A stretch of 64,000 nt of DNA from an uncultured SAR116 cluster alpha proteobacterium (lineage in GTDB: Bacteria; Pseudomonadota; Alphaproteobacteria; Puniceispirillales; Puniceispirillaceae), in assembly GCA_902632595.1 (NCBI GenBank), contig CACPDC010000009.1:1-64000 (forward strand). The letters run 5' to 3'. The translations under genes and the position numbers were made by a program. Shown one piece after another: positions 8,732 to 16,726 of this stretch. Below the pieces are notes generated by a model. The model saw nothing but the letters and a program-made list of their open reading frames with translations. It was not told where the DNA came from and did not search any database. How positions within the stretch are numbered: position 1 is the first letter of the stretch; every line of letters begins with the position of its first letter.

Positions 8732-9727
8732 TTAAATTTCCGACAAATGAATTAATGTACTCTTCGAAAGGGACATTGTGGCCGCCTCCGCCATAGCAAG
8801 CGCAATTACACCGTCGTCCATAGTTACAGGAATTGTTTTATTTTCTAACACTACTTCCATAAATGCACCCCATTCTGCGATAAATGCTGTCATGTATCTT
8901 TCTAAAAAAAAGTAAGTCGGCTTTGCACCCAAGACACCTTTATCTGTTGATTTCAAAATTGTGTTTTCCAACATATTTTGCGCCTGCAACAGGCCATCTG
9001 ACCCTAACAACTCCAAACGTTGATCGTACCCATAACTTGCTCTTCTAGAGTTCTTAATAATAGCTAGCTTACCATCTGCGTATTGCATGGTCACTAAAGC
9101 TGTATCAATATCGCCTACTTCTCTAATTTCTGGATTTATGATGGATGTCCCAAAAGCCGAAATAGTCTCTGGAATTTCTCCCATAATAAAATTTGCCATA
9201 TCAAAATCGTGTATCATCATATCTTTAAACAAACCACCAGAAGACTTTACATACTCAATCGGTGGGGGTGCAGGATCAAAAGAGGTTATTGAAAGTAATT
9301 CAGGTTTTCCAATTTCCCCTCCTACTAATGCATTTCTAAGTGCTGAAAAATTTGGGTCAAACCTTCTATTAAAACCGATCATAACTGGAAGTCCATTCTT
9401 CCTTATTTGAGATTGACACTCACGCGCTCTTGCCAAATCTAAATCTACTGGTTTCTCACATAATACTGCCTTTCCTGCAGCTGTTGCTCTTTCCAAAAGC
9501 TCGGAATGAGTATTTGTAGAGGTTGCTATTAATACAGCAGTGATAGACTGATCACATAAAATTTCTTCTATTTCTTTCACCTCACACCCATAACTATTAG
9601 CGATTTTTGCTGCTGCTGCATTATTGACGTCTGCAACAGCTGCTAAATTTGACTGGGGGTGATTTGATATTGCTTTTGCGTGCACACCTGCAATTCTACC
9701 GGCTCCTAGAAGCCCTACTTTGATCAT
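8732..9727 (-). CDS. iolG: Inositol 2-dehydrogenase (Gfo/Idh/MocA family)
   Basis: This 331-residue NAD-dependent dehydrogenase oxidises myo-inositol to 2-keto-myo-inositol. The N-terminal Rossmann motif GAGRIAGVHA is at residues 8-17, the family motif CEKPVD at about 94-99 holds the catalytic Lys, and DMMIHDFDMANF (about 168-179) carries the substrate-binding Asp and His. Adjacent iolD and iolB support inositol over other polyols. GAGGCG ribosome binding site. About 120 bp separate it from iolD. Confidence 0.93.
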   Translation of the reverse strand: MIKVGLLGAGRIAGVHAKAISNHPQSNLAAVADVNNAAAAKIANSYGCEVKEIEEILCDQSITAVLIATSTNTHSELLERATAAGKAVLCEKPVDLDLARARECQSQIRKNGLPVMIGFNRRFDPNFSALRNALVGGEIGKPELLSITSFDPAPPPIEYVKSSGGLFKDMMIHDFDMANFIMGEIPETISAFGTSIINPEIREVGDIDTALVTMQYADGKLAIIKNSRRASYGYDQRLELLGSDGLLQAQNMLENTILKSTDKGVLGAKPTYFFLERYMTAFIAEWGAFMEVVLENKTIPVTMDDGVIALAMAEAATMSLSKSTLIHLSEI

Positions 9728-9904
9728 ATTACGCCTCGAAAAATATCAATTAATTTTCTATATACATTTGCTACCATTGATATGTACTTTTCATCGTTTC
9801 TTTACAAAAATTGGTCAGCACTCACCTATACGGCAGAACTTTTCTACATTATTGAGGAGCATGTCGAAATGAATAATTAAAAAATTTAAACATATTTTCT
9901 TATA

Positions 9905-10627
9905 TCAGGGCAGTATTTCGCTACCGTCCCACGCAAAGCATTTTCCTGTCTCAGCAGATGTCAGCCTATCCAAAACTATCAACATTTTTTGTGCAGCATA
10001 TGAAGGAGTAAATAACTTATCCGCATTTACATTTTGTTGAAATGGTTTGGATAAATCACTGTCAACAGTACCAGGGTGAAGACCAACAACCATTGCTTCT
10101 GGATTTTTTCGCGCCACTTCTATAGAGGCTGACTTGATAATCATATTCAGAGCTGACTTAGATGCCCGATAAGCATACCACCCACCTAGCTGATTGTCTG
10201 AGATGCTACCAACCCGTGCTGATAAAGCAGCAAAGATTGAACTTCTTTTGCGGTTAAGCAAAGGCAGAAAACATTTTGCAATTAGTGCTGGCACAATTGT
10301 GTTAATCTTAAAAATTGTCTCAAAATTCTCACTAGATAACTCCTTTAAAGATTTCTCAGGCCTCAGATTCTCAGCATGCAAAATTCCAGTAGCAACTAAT
10401 ACTAAATCTAGAGGCTTTTCAGCAGAAGCTAATTCTGCTGCAGAATTCATTGACGATATACTATCATAATCAATTAAATGATGAGCTACAGCACTCGTAT
10501 TTGTTCGCGGCAATTTACGTGAAAATACGTTAATTTTACTATTTGGATATTTGGATAATAATTCTTGTGAAAAGGCATTTCCAATTGCACCACTTCCAAT
10601 TATTGCAATATTTTCAGGCTGTATCAT
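9905..10627 (-). CDS. Short-chain dehydrogenase/reductase (C-factor-like)
   Basis: From the ATG at 10627 this is a 240-residue Rossmann protein. The nucleotide motif is GSGAIGNAFS (residues 11-20) and the catalytic Y-x-x-x-K is Y153/K157, with Ser136 as the third catalytic residue. The closest recognisable branch is the C-factor/CsgA-like SDR group. The glycine motif GxGxIG without the usual TG start is atypical. A TTG 18 bp upstream would add six residues; ATG is preferred. It lies upstream of iolG on the same strand, but a 177-bp gap makes operon membership uncertain. Substrate unknown. Confidence 0.8.
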   Translation of the reverse strand: MIQPENIAIIGSGAIGNAFSQELLSKYPNSKINVFSRKLPRTNTSAVAHHLIDYDSISSMNSAAELASAEKPLDLVLVATGILHAENLRPEKSLKELSSENFETIFKINTIVPALIAKCFLPLLNRKRSSIFAALSARVGSISDNQLGGWYAYRASKSALNMIIKSASIEVARKNPEAMVVGLHPGTVDSDLSKPFQQNVNADKLFTPSYAAQKMLIVLDRLTSAETGKCFAWDGSEILP

Positions 10628-10777
10628 TTTGCCTAAGTCACCCAAAATTTATAGATTTAAAAAAATTAACTAACTAATCACTCAAGATATTATCAACAAA
10701 CATATAATAAATAAAATATGATTGCATAAGCAATATTTTCAAGTATTCATCTTCTCTCATCAATAATACAAGTTTTT

Positions 10778-10993
10778 CTATTTATAATTTTCTCGTCTAT
10801 CTCCAAATTTTCGAACCCGTGTACGCCAATTTTTGTAGCTACTAGGTTTTAAATTCTCTCTCATCAATTGCTTAACCTGTTTATCAGAAAGCCCATACTG
10901 TATTTTAATTTGTGCAAAACTTGTGTGATCAGATAATGCCATTTCTATTATTTCACTGATTTCATATTCTTTTAGCCTCCCTATTTCCGACAT
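10778..10993 (-). CDS. DUF2805 / TIGR03643 family protein
   Basis: This 71-residue protein is basic at its C-terminus. It has the family pattern: EIIEMALSDHTSF, a helix-turn-helix-like segment with GLSDKQVKQLMR (residues about 35-46), then LKPSSYKNWRTRVR. The family is widespread in marine and aquatic bacteria and uncharacterised; the helix layout suggests nucleic-acid binding, which is inference. It stands alone between the SDR gene and the TctA gene. Confidence 0.85.
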   Translation of the reverse strand: MSEIGRLKEYEISEIIEMALSDHTSFAQIKIQYGLSDKQVKQLMRENLKPSSYKNWRTRVRKFGDRRENYK

Positions 10994-11210
10994 TTATGGA
11001 CAATTCCTATTTTTTCAATCTGATTTTTTTATTAAGCTTTCGTCAACATCAAAAATTTTTTTATCTAAATAAATTAAGTCATATGCAATTAGAAAAATTT
11101 TTGACCCTAATTCTAAAAAACTTGGTTTTAGATTTAACTACATATCACAAACATAAGAAAGAGGGTTATTCTTTAATTACAAAATGTATAGAGAAAAGCA
11201 TTAGAATTTA

Positions 11211-12707
11211 TTATGCCTCTTTTTTTATTCGCGAAAATATTGCAGGTAAAGTAATTAATAGCACCGCTATTACTAATAACGCTGTCGTCAAGGGGCGCTC
11301 CCATACAAAACTAATTCCATCGTAAAGTTGAGTTGCACGTGAGAAGTTATCTTCCAACATAGGACCAAGTATAAATCCAATTAAAAGCGGAGCGAGAGGA
11401 TAAGATGCAAATCGAAATATAGTTGCTATTACACCCATTCCAACAAGAATGAGAAGTTCTGTTGAATTATTCTGTCCTATGTAAGCACCCATTAAGGTAA
11501 AAAATAAAATAAATGGTATAAGAAATGTGCGCGGGACAGTTAATACTTTTGCTATATATGGGATCAGCGGAAGATTTAGAATTAATAGAACTATATTACC
11601 GATATACATTGAGATTATCACTGACCAGAAAATTTCAGGCTGGTCTATCATTAGGCGTGGTCCAGGAGAAACATTTAACGCTATTAGAGCCCCTAGCAAT
11701 ATTGCAGTAGTTCCGGAACCTGGAATCCCAAGAGTAAGTAAAGGCACAAAAGAACCAGTGCAAGCAGCATTATTAGCACTCTCAGGAGCTGCCAAACCTT
11801 TAAGAGAACCTTTGCCAAACTGGTTACGTTGTTCTCTAGTCGCAATGTTTCGTTCAACAGCATAACCAAGAAAAGAAGCTATTGTGGCTCCAGCTCCTGG
11901 CATCACACCAATAATAAACCCTTGGATAGATTGCCTTCCAATTACAGGCACAATCTGCTTGGCTTCATTCTTTGAAATTCTTAAATTACTTATATCTGAA
12001 TTTCTATCACTAGCTTTACCCGAACGTGCTGGGTCAAGAATTAAAAAAATCGTCTCTGGAATTGCAAACATAGCCATTGCCAAGGTTATAAAACCAATAC
12101 CGGTTTGAAGATCCATTATGCCCATTGTAAAGCGAGGCATGTTGAAAAGTGCCCCCTCTCCTATTGTTGCAAGCATTAAGCCAACTACGGTCATAAGTAC
12201 TGCCTTAAATACTTGACCAGACCCAGCGAATGCTGCGATAGCGGATAATCCAACAACCATTAATGCAAAATATTCTGAGGAATGAAACAATAGCGCAACA
12301 GAGGCTAGGGCAGGCGCAAAAAGCAAAAGTAAAATGGCTCCGATTGTTCCTCCAGCAAAAGATGAAATTGCCGCAACCGTAAGGGCTTTTCCTGCTTTAC
12401 CTTGTCGGGTTAGTGGATAGCCATCAAAGCTCGTGGCTACCGTCGAAGCAACACCAGGCGCGTTAATTAATATTGAAGAAGTAGAGCCACCAAATATTGC
12501 CCCATAATAAACACCCGCCAATAAGATTAAGGCAGTTGCAGGGTCACCCAATGAAACGGCTATAGGAATCATTATTGCGATAATCGACATAGGGCCTAAC
12601 CCAGGCAACATTCCAATAAATGTGCCTATTAGACAACCGCCAATCACCATCACTAAATTTTTTATTGATAAAACTGTTTGAAGACCAATTAGTAATCCCT
12701 CAATCAT
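11211..12707 (-). CDS. tctA: Tripartite tricarboxylate transporter large permease (TctA)
   Basis: This 498-residue inner-membrane protein has about ten to twelve segments. It shows the TctA signature regions: GMLPGLGPMSIIAIMIP near residue 32, GGSTSSILINAPG near 72, and PGAGATIASFLGYAVE near 270. It is the channel subunit of a secondary, binding-protein-dependent carboxylate importer. Its ATG overlaps the tctB stop by 4 bp, so translation is coupled. Substrate unknown; the neighbouring aminotransferase and hydratase-like genes are divergent. Confidence 0.95.
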   Translation of the reverse strand: MIEGLLIGLQTVLSIKNLVMVIGGCLIGTFIGMLPGLGPMSIIAIMIPIAVSLGDPATALILLAGVYYGAIFGGSTSSILINAPGVASTVATSFDGYPLTRQGKAGKALTVAAISSFAGGTIGAILLLLFAPALASVALLFHSSEYFALMVVGLSAIAAFAGSGQVFKAVLMTVVGLMLATIGEGALFNMPRFTMGIMDLQTGIGFITLAMAMFAIPETIFLILDPARSGKASDRNSDISNLRISKNEAKQIVPVIGRQSIQGFIIGVMPGAGATIASFLGYAVERNIATREQRNQFGKGSLKGLAAPESANNAACTGSFVPLLTLGIPGSGTTAILLGALIALNVSPGPRLMIDQPEIFWSVIISMYIGNIVLLILNLPLIPYIAKVLTVPRTFLIPFILFFTLMGAYIGQNNSTELLILVGMGVIATIFRFASYPLAPLLIGFILGPMLEDNFSRATQLYDGISFVWERPLTTALLVIAVLLITLPAIFSRIKKEA

Positions 12708-13204
12708 GAAAAGCTCCCTAAGGTTTTCACAAATTGGGGGTATGGTGTCATATAAATGCCTAATACTGAATCAACTAGATACCAAATTCCATAGCTTGAG
12801 GCTCCAGAGATGATTAGTGATAAAAGATATCGTCTCTCACCAAGCAAAACTCCACCAAGAAATAAAAATAAAAAGGTGGCAGCAATAAACCCGAGGTTTC
12901 TGAGAAACACCGCATAAAAAATCATTCCTAAAATTAAAAGCAATGCATCCAATAATTTGTATTGTCGCCAATTAGAAAGTGACATATCGTCGCCGATCAC
13001 TTTAGGAGATTTTTCAAAATTTAAAAGAACTACCATAGATATGATCAGCCCTGAGACAGATAATATTTTAGGGAAAGTTGAGGGCCACACAGGATTCCTG
13101 CGCATTATTGGAGCAAGAAGATGGTCCATTCCAAAAAAGGCTGTGTATCCGTAAATCAAAAAAATTAGTGCAAAGACCAATGCAATCCATCTATCTAATG
13201 CCAT
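12704..13204 (-). CDS. tctB: Tripartite tricarboxylate transporter small permease (TctB)
   Basis: This 166-residue protein has four membrane segments, the size and layout of TctB, the small membrane subunit. Sequence is poorly conserved in this family, so the call rests on topology and the tctC-tctB-tctA order. The ribosome binding site is weak; a stable hairpin lies between tctC and this gene, consistent with lower expression of the membrane subunits than of the binding protein. Confidence 0.88.
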   Translation of the reverse strand: MALDRWIALVFALIFLIYGYTAFFGMDHLLAPIMRRNPVWPSTFPKILSVSGLIISMVVLLNFEKSPKVIGDDMSLSNWRQYKLLDALLLILGMIFYAVFLRNLGFIAATFLFLFLGGVLLGERRYLLSLIISGASSYGIWYLVDSVLGIYMTPYPQFVKTLGSFS

Positions 13205-13230
13205 ATTTTAAACTCAACTCTAAACAAATT

Positions 13231-13261
13231 AAATCATCCAGTTTTATTAGCTGGATGATTT
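13231..13261 (-). terminator. Intercistronic hairpin between tctC and tctB
   Basis: A perfect 11-bp stem AAATCATCCAG / CTGGATGATTT with a 9-nt loop. It is not followed by a clean U-run, so it more likely acts as a partial attenuator or mRNA-stabilising element that raises binding-protein levels relative to the permeases. Confidence 0.6.
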
Positions 13262-13274
13262 AAATTTTTAATTT

Positions 13275-14264
13275 TTATAGGAAACCAAGCTTTTTCATTA
13301 AACTTTCGATTTCTTTTTCCTGACCCTCTAAGAAAGTCATAAAATCATCGCCAGAATTATGAATATTTTCCCAACCATTTCTTGCGCGTACTTCTTCCCA
13401 CTCAGGCGTTTCATACATTTTAGAAATTGCTTTTTGATATGCATCTAATTTTGAATCTGGAAGTCCCGGAGCTGCAAAAAAACCTCTCCAATTAACAAAA
13501 TAAGTGTCAATTCCTTGCTCTTTCATTGTTTTTGCATCTGAGAATGCATCAACACGTTTATCGGATGTAACACCTATAATGTTGGCCTCTCCCGCTTTTG
13601 CCATTGCCACAGCTTCAGAAAATCCAGTTGAAAGTGCTTTGATTTCTCCAGATAAGAGCGCCGCCATAGCTTTTCCACCTGCATCATAGGGTATATACTT
13701 GACTTCTGTAGGATCAGCCCCAGCTGCCTGCATTACCATAGCTGCTACCAAGTGGTCCATGCCTCCAGGAACGGAACCACCTCCTATTGCAACATTAGAT
13801 GGGTTTGAATTATAGGCAGAAACAAGATCTCCCATAGATTTAATGTCAGAATCTGAATTTACGACGAGTGCGGCGTAATCACCTATTGTTCCTGAAACAA
13901 GTGTCAAATCACGAAAATTATGTGGAAAAACTCCTGTCAATGAACGAATAACAATTGGTGTTGAGTTAACCATTAAAGTTCCGTGATTACTATCCGCATT
14001 CTCTATTAGGTAGCCGATAGCCTTTCCACCTCCACCACCAGACATATTTTCGTAGGATGCGCTGCCAACAAGGCCAGAATTAGTGAGAGCCTCACCAGTA
14101 CCTCTTGCTGTACCATCCCAACCACCTCCTGCGCCACCAGGAATTAGAAAGTGTATTGAATCAACAACTTGATGGCCGCCAGCAATTGTAGTAGCACTCA
14201 TGCCAACCGAAGCAGCTATAAACGTCGCCATAAACGCAAGACGATTAAAGATTTTATTAAACAT
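13275..14264 (-). CDS. tctC: Tripartite tricarboxylate transporter substrate-binding protein (TctC/BugT)
   Basis: This 329-residue periplasmic receptor has a signal peptide over about residues 1-28 (cleavage near TIAGG). The Bug-family core is visible: HFLIPGGAGGGWD near residue 38, the conserved ENMSGGGGGKA, and YIPYDAGGKAMAALLSGEIKA. The ATG at 14264 is preferred to one 12 bp upstream because GGAGGAAA lies directly before it. It is the first gene of the tctCBA operon. Bug proteins bind small carboxylates; the ligand is not evident. Confidence 0.94.
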   Translation of the reverse strand: MFNKIFNRLAFMATFIAASVGMSATTIAGGHQVVDSIHFLIPGGAGGGWDGTARGTGEALTNSGLVGSASYENMSGGGGGKAIGYLIENADSNHGTLMVNSTPIVIRSLTGVFPHNFRDLTLVSGTIGDYAALVVNSDSDIKSMGDLVSAYNSNPSNVAIGGGSVPGGMDHLVAAMVMQAAGADPTEVKYIPYDAGGKAMAALLSGEIKALSTGFSEAVAMAKAGEANIIGVTSDKRVDAFSDAKTMKEQGIDTYFVNWRGFFAAPGLPDSKLDAYQKAISKMYETPEWEEVRARNGWENIHNSGDDFMTFLEGQEKEIESLMKKLGFL

Positions 14265-14460
14265 ATTTTCCTCCAATTATGTTTATTTACATTTCAAAAT
14301 ACCAATATATCAATTTGTATTATGACACTATAAAAATTAAATTAGCAAAGATTTCTCTTGATAATTTATTGATACAGATTGATTTGACTGATTTATTTTA
14401 CTTGCTGCACCACAAACAAAACAGCCAAATTCATTTGAAGCAAGAGATTCTGCAAGCGTA

Positions 14461-15786
14461 GTGCACCCTCTTACTAATTTAAAAGAACATTTAGAAAAAG
14501 GCCCAGTTATAATGAATGAAGGGAAAGGAATTTGGGTTACTGACATACACGGAAAGAAATATTTAGAAGGAATGTCAGGCTTATGGTGCCTTTCCCTTGG
14601 CTATGGACAAGAAAGACTTGTTGAGGCGGCAACAAAGCAACTGCAAAAGCTACCATATTATCATTTGACAAATCACAAAAGTCACCAGCCTGTTATCGAA
14701 TTAGCAGAAATATTGCTTAAAATAGCCCCAGTCCCAATGTCACGAATATGGTTTTCAAACTCTGGATCAGAAGGAAATGACAGTGCGGCTCGAATAGTAT
14801 GGTATTACTGGAATAGTAAAAAGCAACCAAAGAGACGGAAGATGATATCTCATTTACGGGCTTATCATGGCAATACAATTGCTTCAGCTAGTTTGTCTGG
14901 TATGCATTATAATCATGCTTCTTTTGGTTTGCCTCTAGATGGATTTTTGCACGTCACACCTCCTCACCATTATCGTTATTCTAAGGAAAATGAGGATGAG
15001 GATAAGTTTACGAGCCGGCTTGCTGATGAGTTAGAGGCGATGATCCTTAAAGAAGGTCCTGATACTATTGCCGCTTTTTTCACGGAACCTATAATGGGGT
15101 CTGGCGGTGTCATTGTGCCACCCGATACCTACTATGAAAAAATACAAATTGTTCTGGAAAAATATGATATTTTACTGGTTGCTGATGAAGTAATCACAGC
15201 TTTCGGTCGAACTGGAAATATGTTTGGAACAACTACTATGAAGTTAGTTCCTGATATGATTGTATGTGCTAAGGGCTTATCAAGCGCCTATTTACCGATT
15301 TCTGCTCTCATGATAAATGAGCGTATTTTTAAAGAAATGTCAGAAAAAAGTGATGAGATTGGTGTTTTTGGACTTACCTTTACATACTCTGGCCATCCCG
15401 TCTCTGCAAAAGTTGCGATCGAAACTCTAAAAATTTATGAAGAAAAAAATATCGTTGAGCATGTCAGACAAATGGAACCTTTTCTTCTCAATGGCTTGAG
15501 AGGGCTATCTTATCATCCATTAGTAGGAGAGATAAGAGGCAAAGGATTACTAGCCGGAGTCGAGCTAGTCGCTAATAAGAAAACGAGAAAAGCCTTTGAC
15601 CCAAAAATTGGAGTAGGAAAATTTTGTGCTGAAAGAGCAGAGCACCATGGATTAATCATACGTGCAATCGGTGACACCATCTCATTTTGCCCACCACTTA
15701 TAATCAAAGAAAATGAAATAGCTCTTATGATCTCTCTTTTCAAAAAGGCATTAGATGATACATTAAGTATGACGAGTGAAAGTTAA
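14461..15786 (+). CDS. Class III aminotransferase (omega-amino acid--pyruvate type)
   Basis: This PLP enzyme is 441 residues from the only canonical start, a GTG at 14461. The fold-type I motifs are present: SNSGSEGND (about 99-107), D242 in DEVITAFGRTG, and the Schiff-base K271 in VCAKGLSS. The family commonly transfers amino groups from beta-alanine, taurine, putrescine-like or other omega amines to pyruvate. The reading frame stays open upstream to a stop at 14389, and the extra residues (NSFEARD near 14428-14448) look like the normal N-terminus of the family, so the true start may be a rare codon such as ATT at 14395. No ribosome binding site precedes the GTG. It is divergent from tctC. 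Confidence 0.85.
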   Translation: MHPLTNLKEHLEKGPVIMNEGKGIWVTDIHGKKYLEGMSGLWCLSLGYGQERLVEAATKQLQKLPYYHLTNHKSHQPVIELAEILLKIAPVPMSRIWFSNSGSEGNDSAARIVWYYWNSKKQPKRRKMISHLRAYHGNTIASASLSGMHYNHASFGLPLDGFLHVTPPHHYRYSKENEDEDKFTSRLADELEAMILKEGPDTIAAFFTEPIMGSGGVIVPPDTYYEKIQIVLEKYDILLVADEVITAFGRTGNMFGTTTMKLVPDMIVCAKGLSSAYLPISALMINERIFKEMSEKSDEIGVFGLTFTYSGHPVSAKVAIETLKIYEEKNIVEHVRQMEPFLLNGLRGLSYHPLVGEIRGKGLLAGVELVANKKTRKAFDPKIGVGKFCAERAEHHGLIIRAIGDTISFCPPLIIKENEIALMISLFKKALDDTLSMTSES

Positions 15787-15948
15787 TATTATTGCTGACA
15801 CCCTTAAAATAAGATTTTAATAGTATATCCATTAATCTGTAGGCTTTAACTAATTTATGTTGCTTTAGACTGTTGGGTTAAATAGAAAAGTTTATCTGAG
15901 ATAGGAAAAGTACCCTTAAATATAATATAAAATAAGGAAATACTGAAT

Positions 15949-16629
15949 ATGACTAATCAATCACAATTAGAAATTATTGAAAAAGCGTTAAATGCCCGTA
16001 AACAAGAAGGTCAGAAACAAATTGGGTGGAAGCTTGGTTTTGGCTCCCCTGCAGCACTAAAATCTTTAAATACCAGCAAACCACTTATCGGAGGTCTTTT
16101 TGACGTTGGCGAGCTTATCTCAGGCACTACAACAGATGTTCGTGAAATGTCAAAACCAAGTCTAGAAGCAGAAATTGCAGCATATATAGGTTCAGACATA
16201 CCAGAAAATGCGACTGATAACCAAATTATGGAAAGCATTGAGAGTTTAGTTCCGGCAATAGAACTAGTTGATTTTCACACTCCGCCGAGTGACCCGGAAA
16301 CAATCTTATCTGATAATATCTTTCAAAGAGGTTGGGTTATGTTTCCATCCACAAATAAAGGTTGGTCTAACGGTGCAAAAGGACTTGAGATACATATTAG
16401 ACAGGGAGACCAAATATGGGAACCTGCAAAAGATATAGAAGCTAAAATTGGCTCAATTTTAGATGGTCTTATTGAATGTAATAGCATTGCCAATGCCTTA
16501 GGAAGAGGAATTCTCAAAGGTGATATTGTATTGCTTGGCTCTGTTATTCCTCCACATCCCTCAAATGGCAGTGAGTTTTCCGTCACTATTCCAAGCATTG
16601 GAGAAGTAAGCCTCAATTTTAAGCAATGA
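15949..16629 (+). CDS. 2-keto-4-pentenoate hydratase / fumarylacetoacetate hydrolase-fold protein
   Basis: This 226-residue protein is short but spans the MhpD-like core: GWKLGF at about 25-30, EAEIAAYIG at about 76-84 with the metal-binding Glu residues, PAIELVDF at about 103-110, and a terminal LGSVIPP segment. Members hydrate 2-oxo-pent-4-enoates or hydrolyse acyl-pyruvates with Mg2+. It follows the aminotransferase on the same strand after 162 bp, with an AAGGAA ribosome binding site. The pathway is unknown; degradation of a carboxylic acid taken up by TctABC is a possible context. Confidence 0.82.
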   Translation: MTNQSQLEIIEKALNARKQEGQKQIGWKLGFGSPAALKSLNTSKPLIGGLFDVGELISGTTTDVREMSKPSLEAEIAAYIGSDIPENATDNQIMESIESLVPAIELVDFHTPPSDPETILSDNIFQRGWVMFPSTNKGWSNGAKGLEIHIRQGDQIWEPAKDIEAKIGSILDGLIECNSIANALGRGILKGDIVLLGSVIPPHPSNGSEFSVTIPSIGEVSLNFKQ

Positions 16630-16726
16630 TTGAATTTTAGAGTTTTCATAAATTTTAACTAGAATAGCTGGTGTCAATTTTTGATTATTTGTTTTGGTTA
16701 TTTTTATACCAATTAGAAGTAATATA

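Noticed and set aside
10996-11325. Plus-strand open frame after the DUF2805 gene
   Set aside because: It overlaps the end of tctA, is low-complexity and has no recognisable motif or ribosome binding site.
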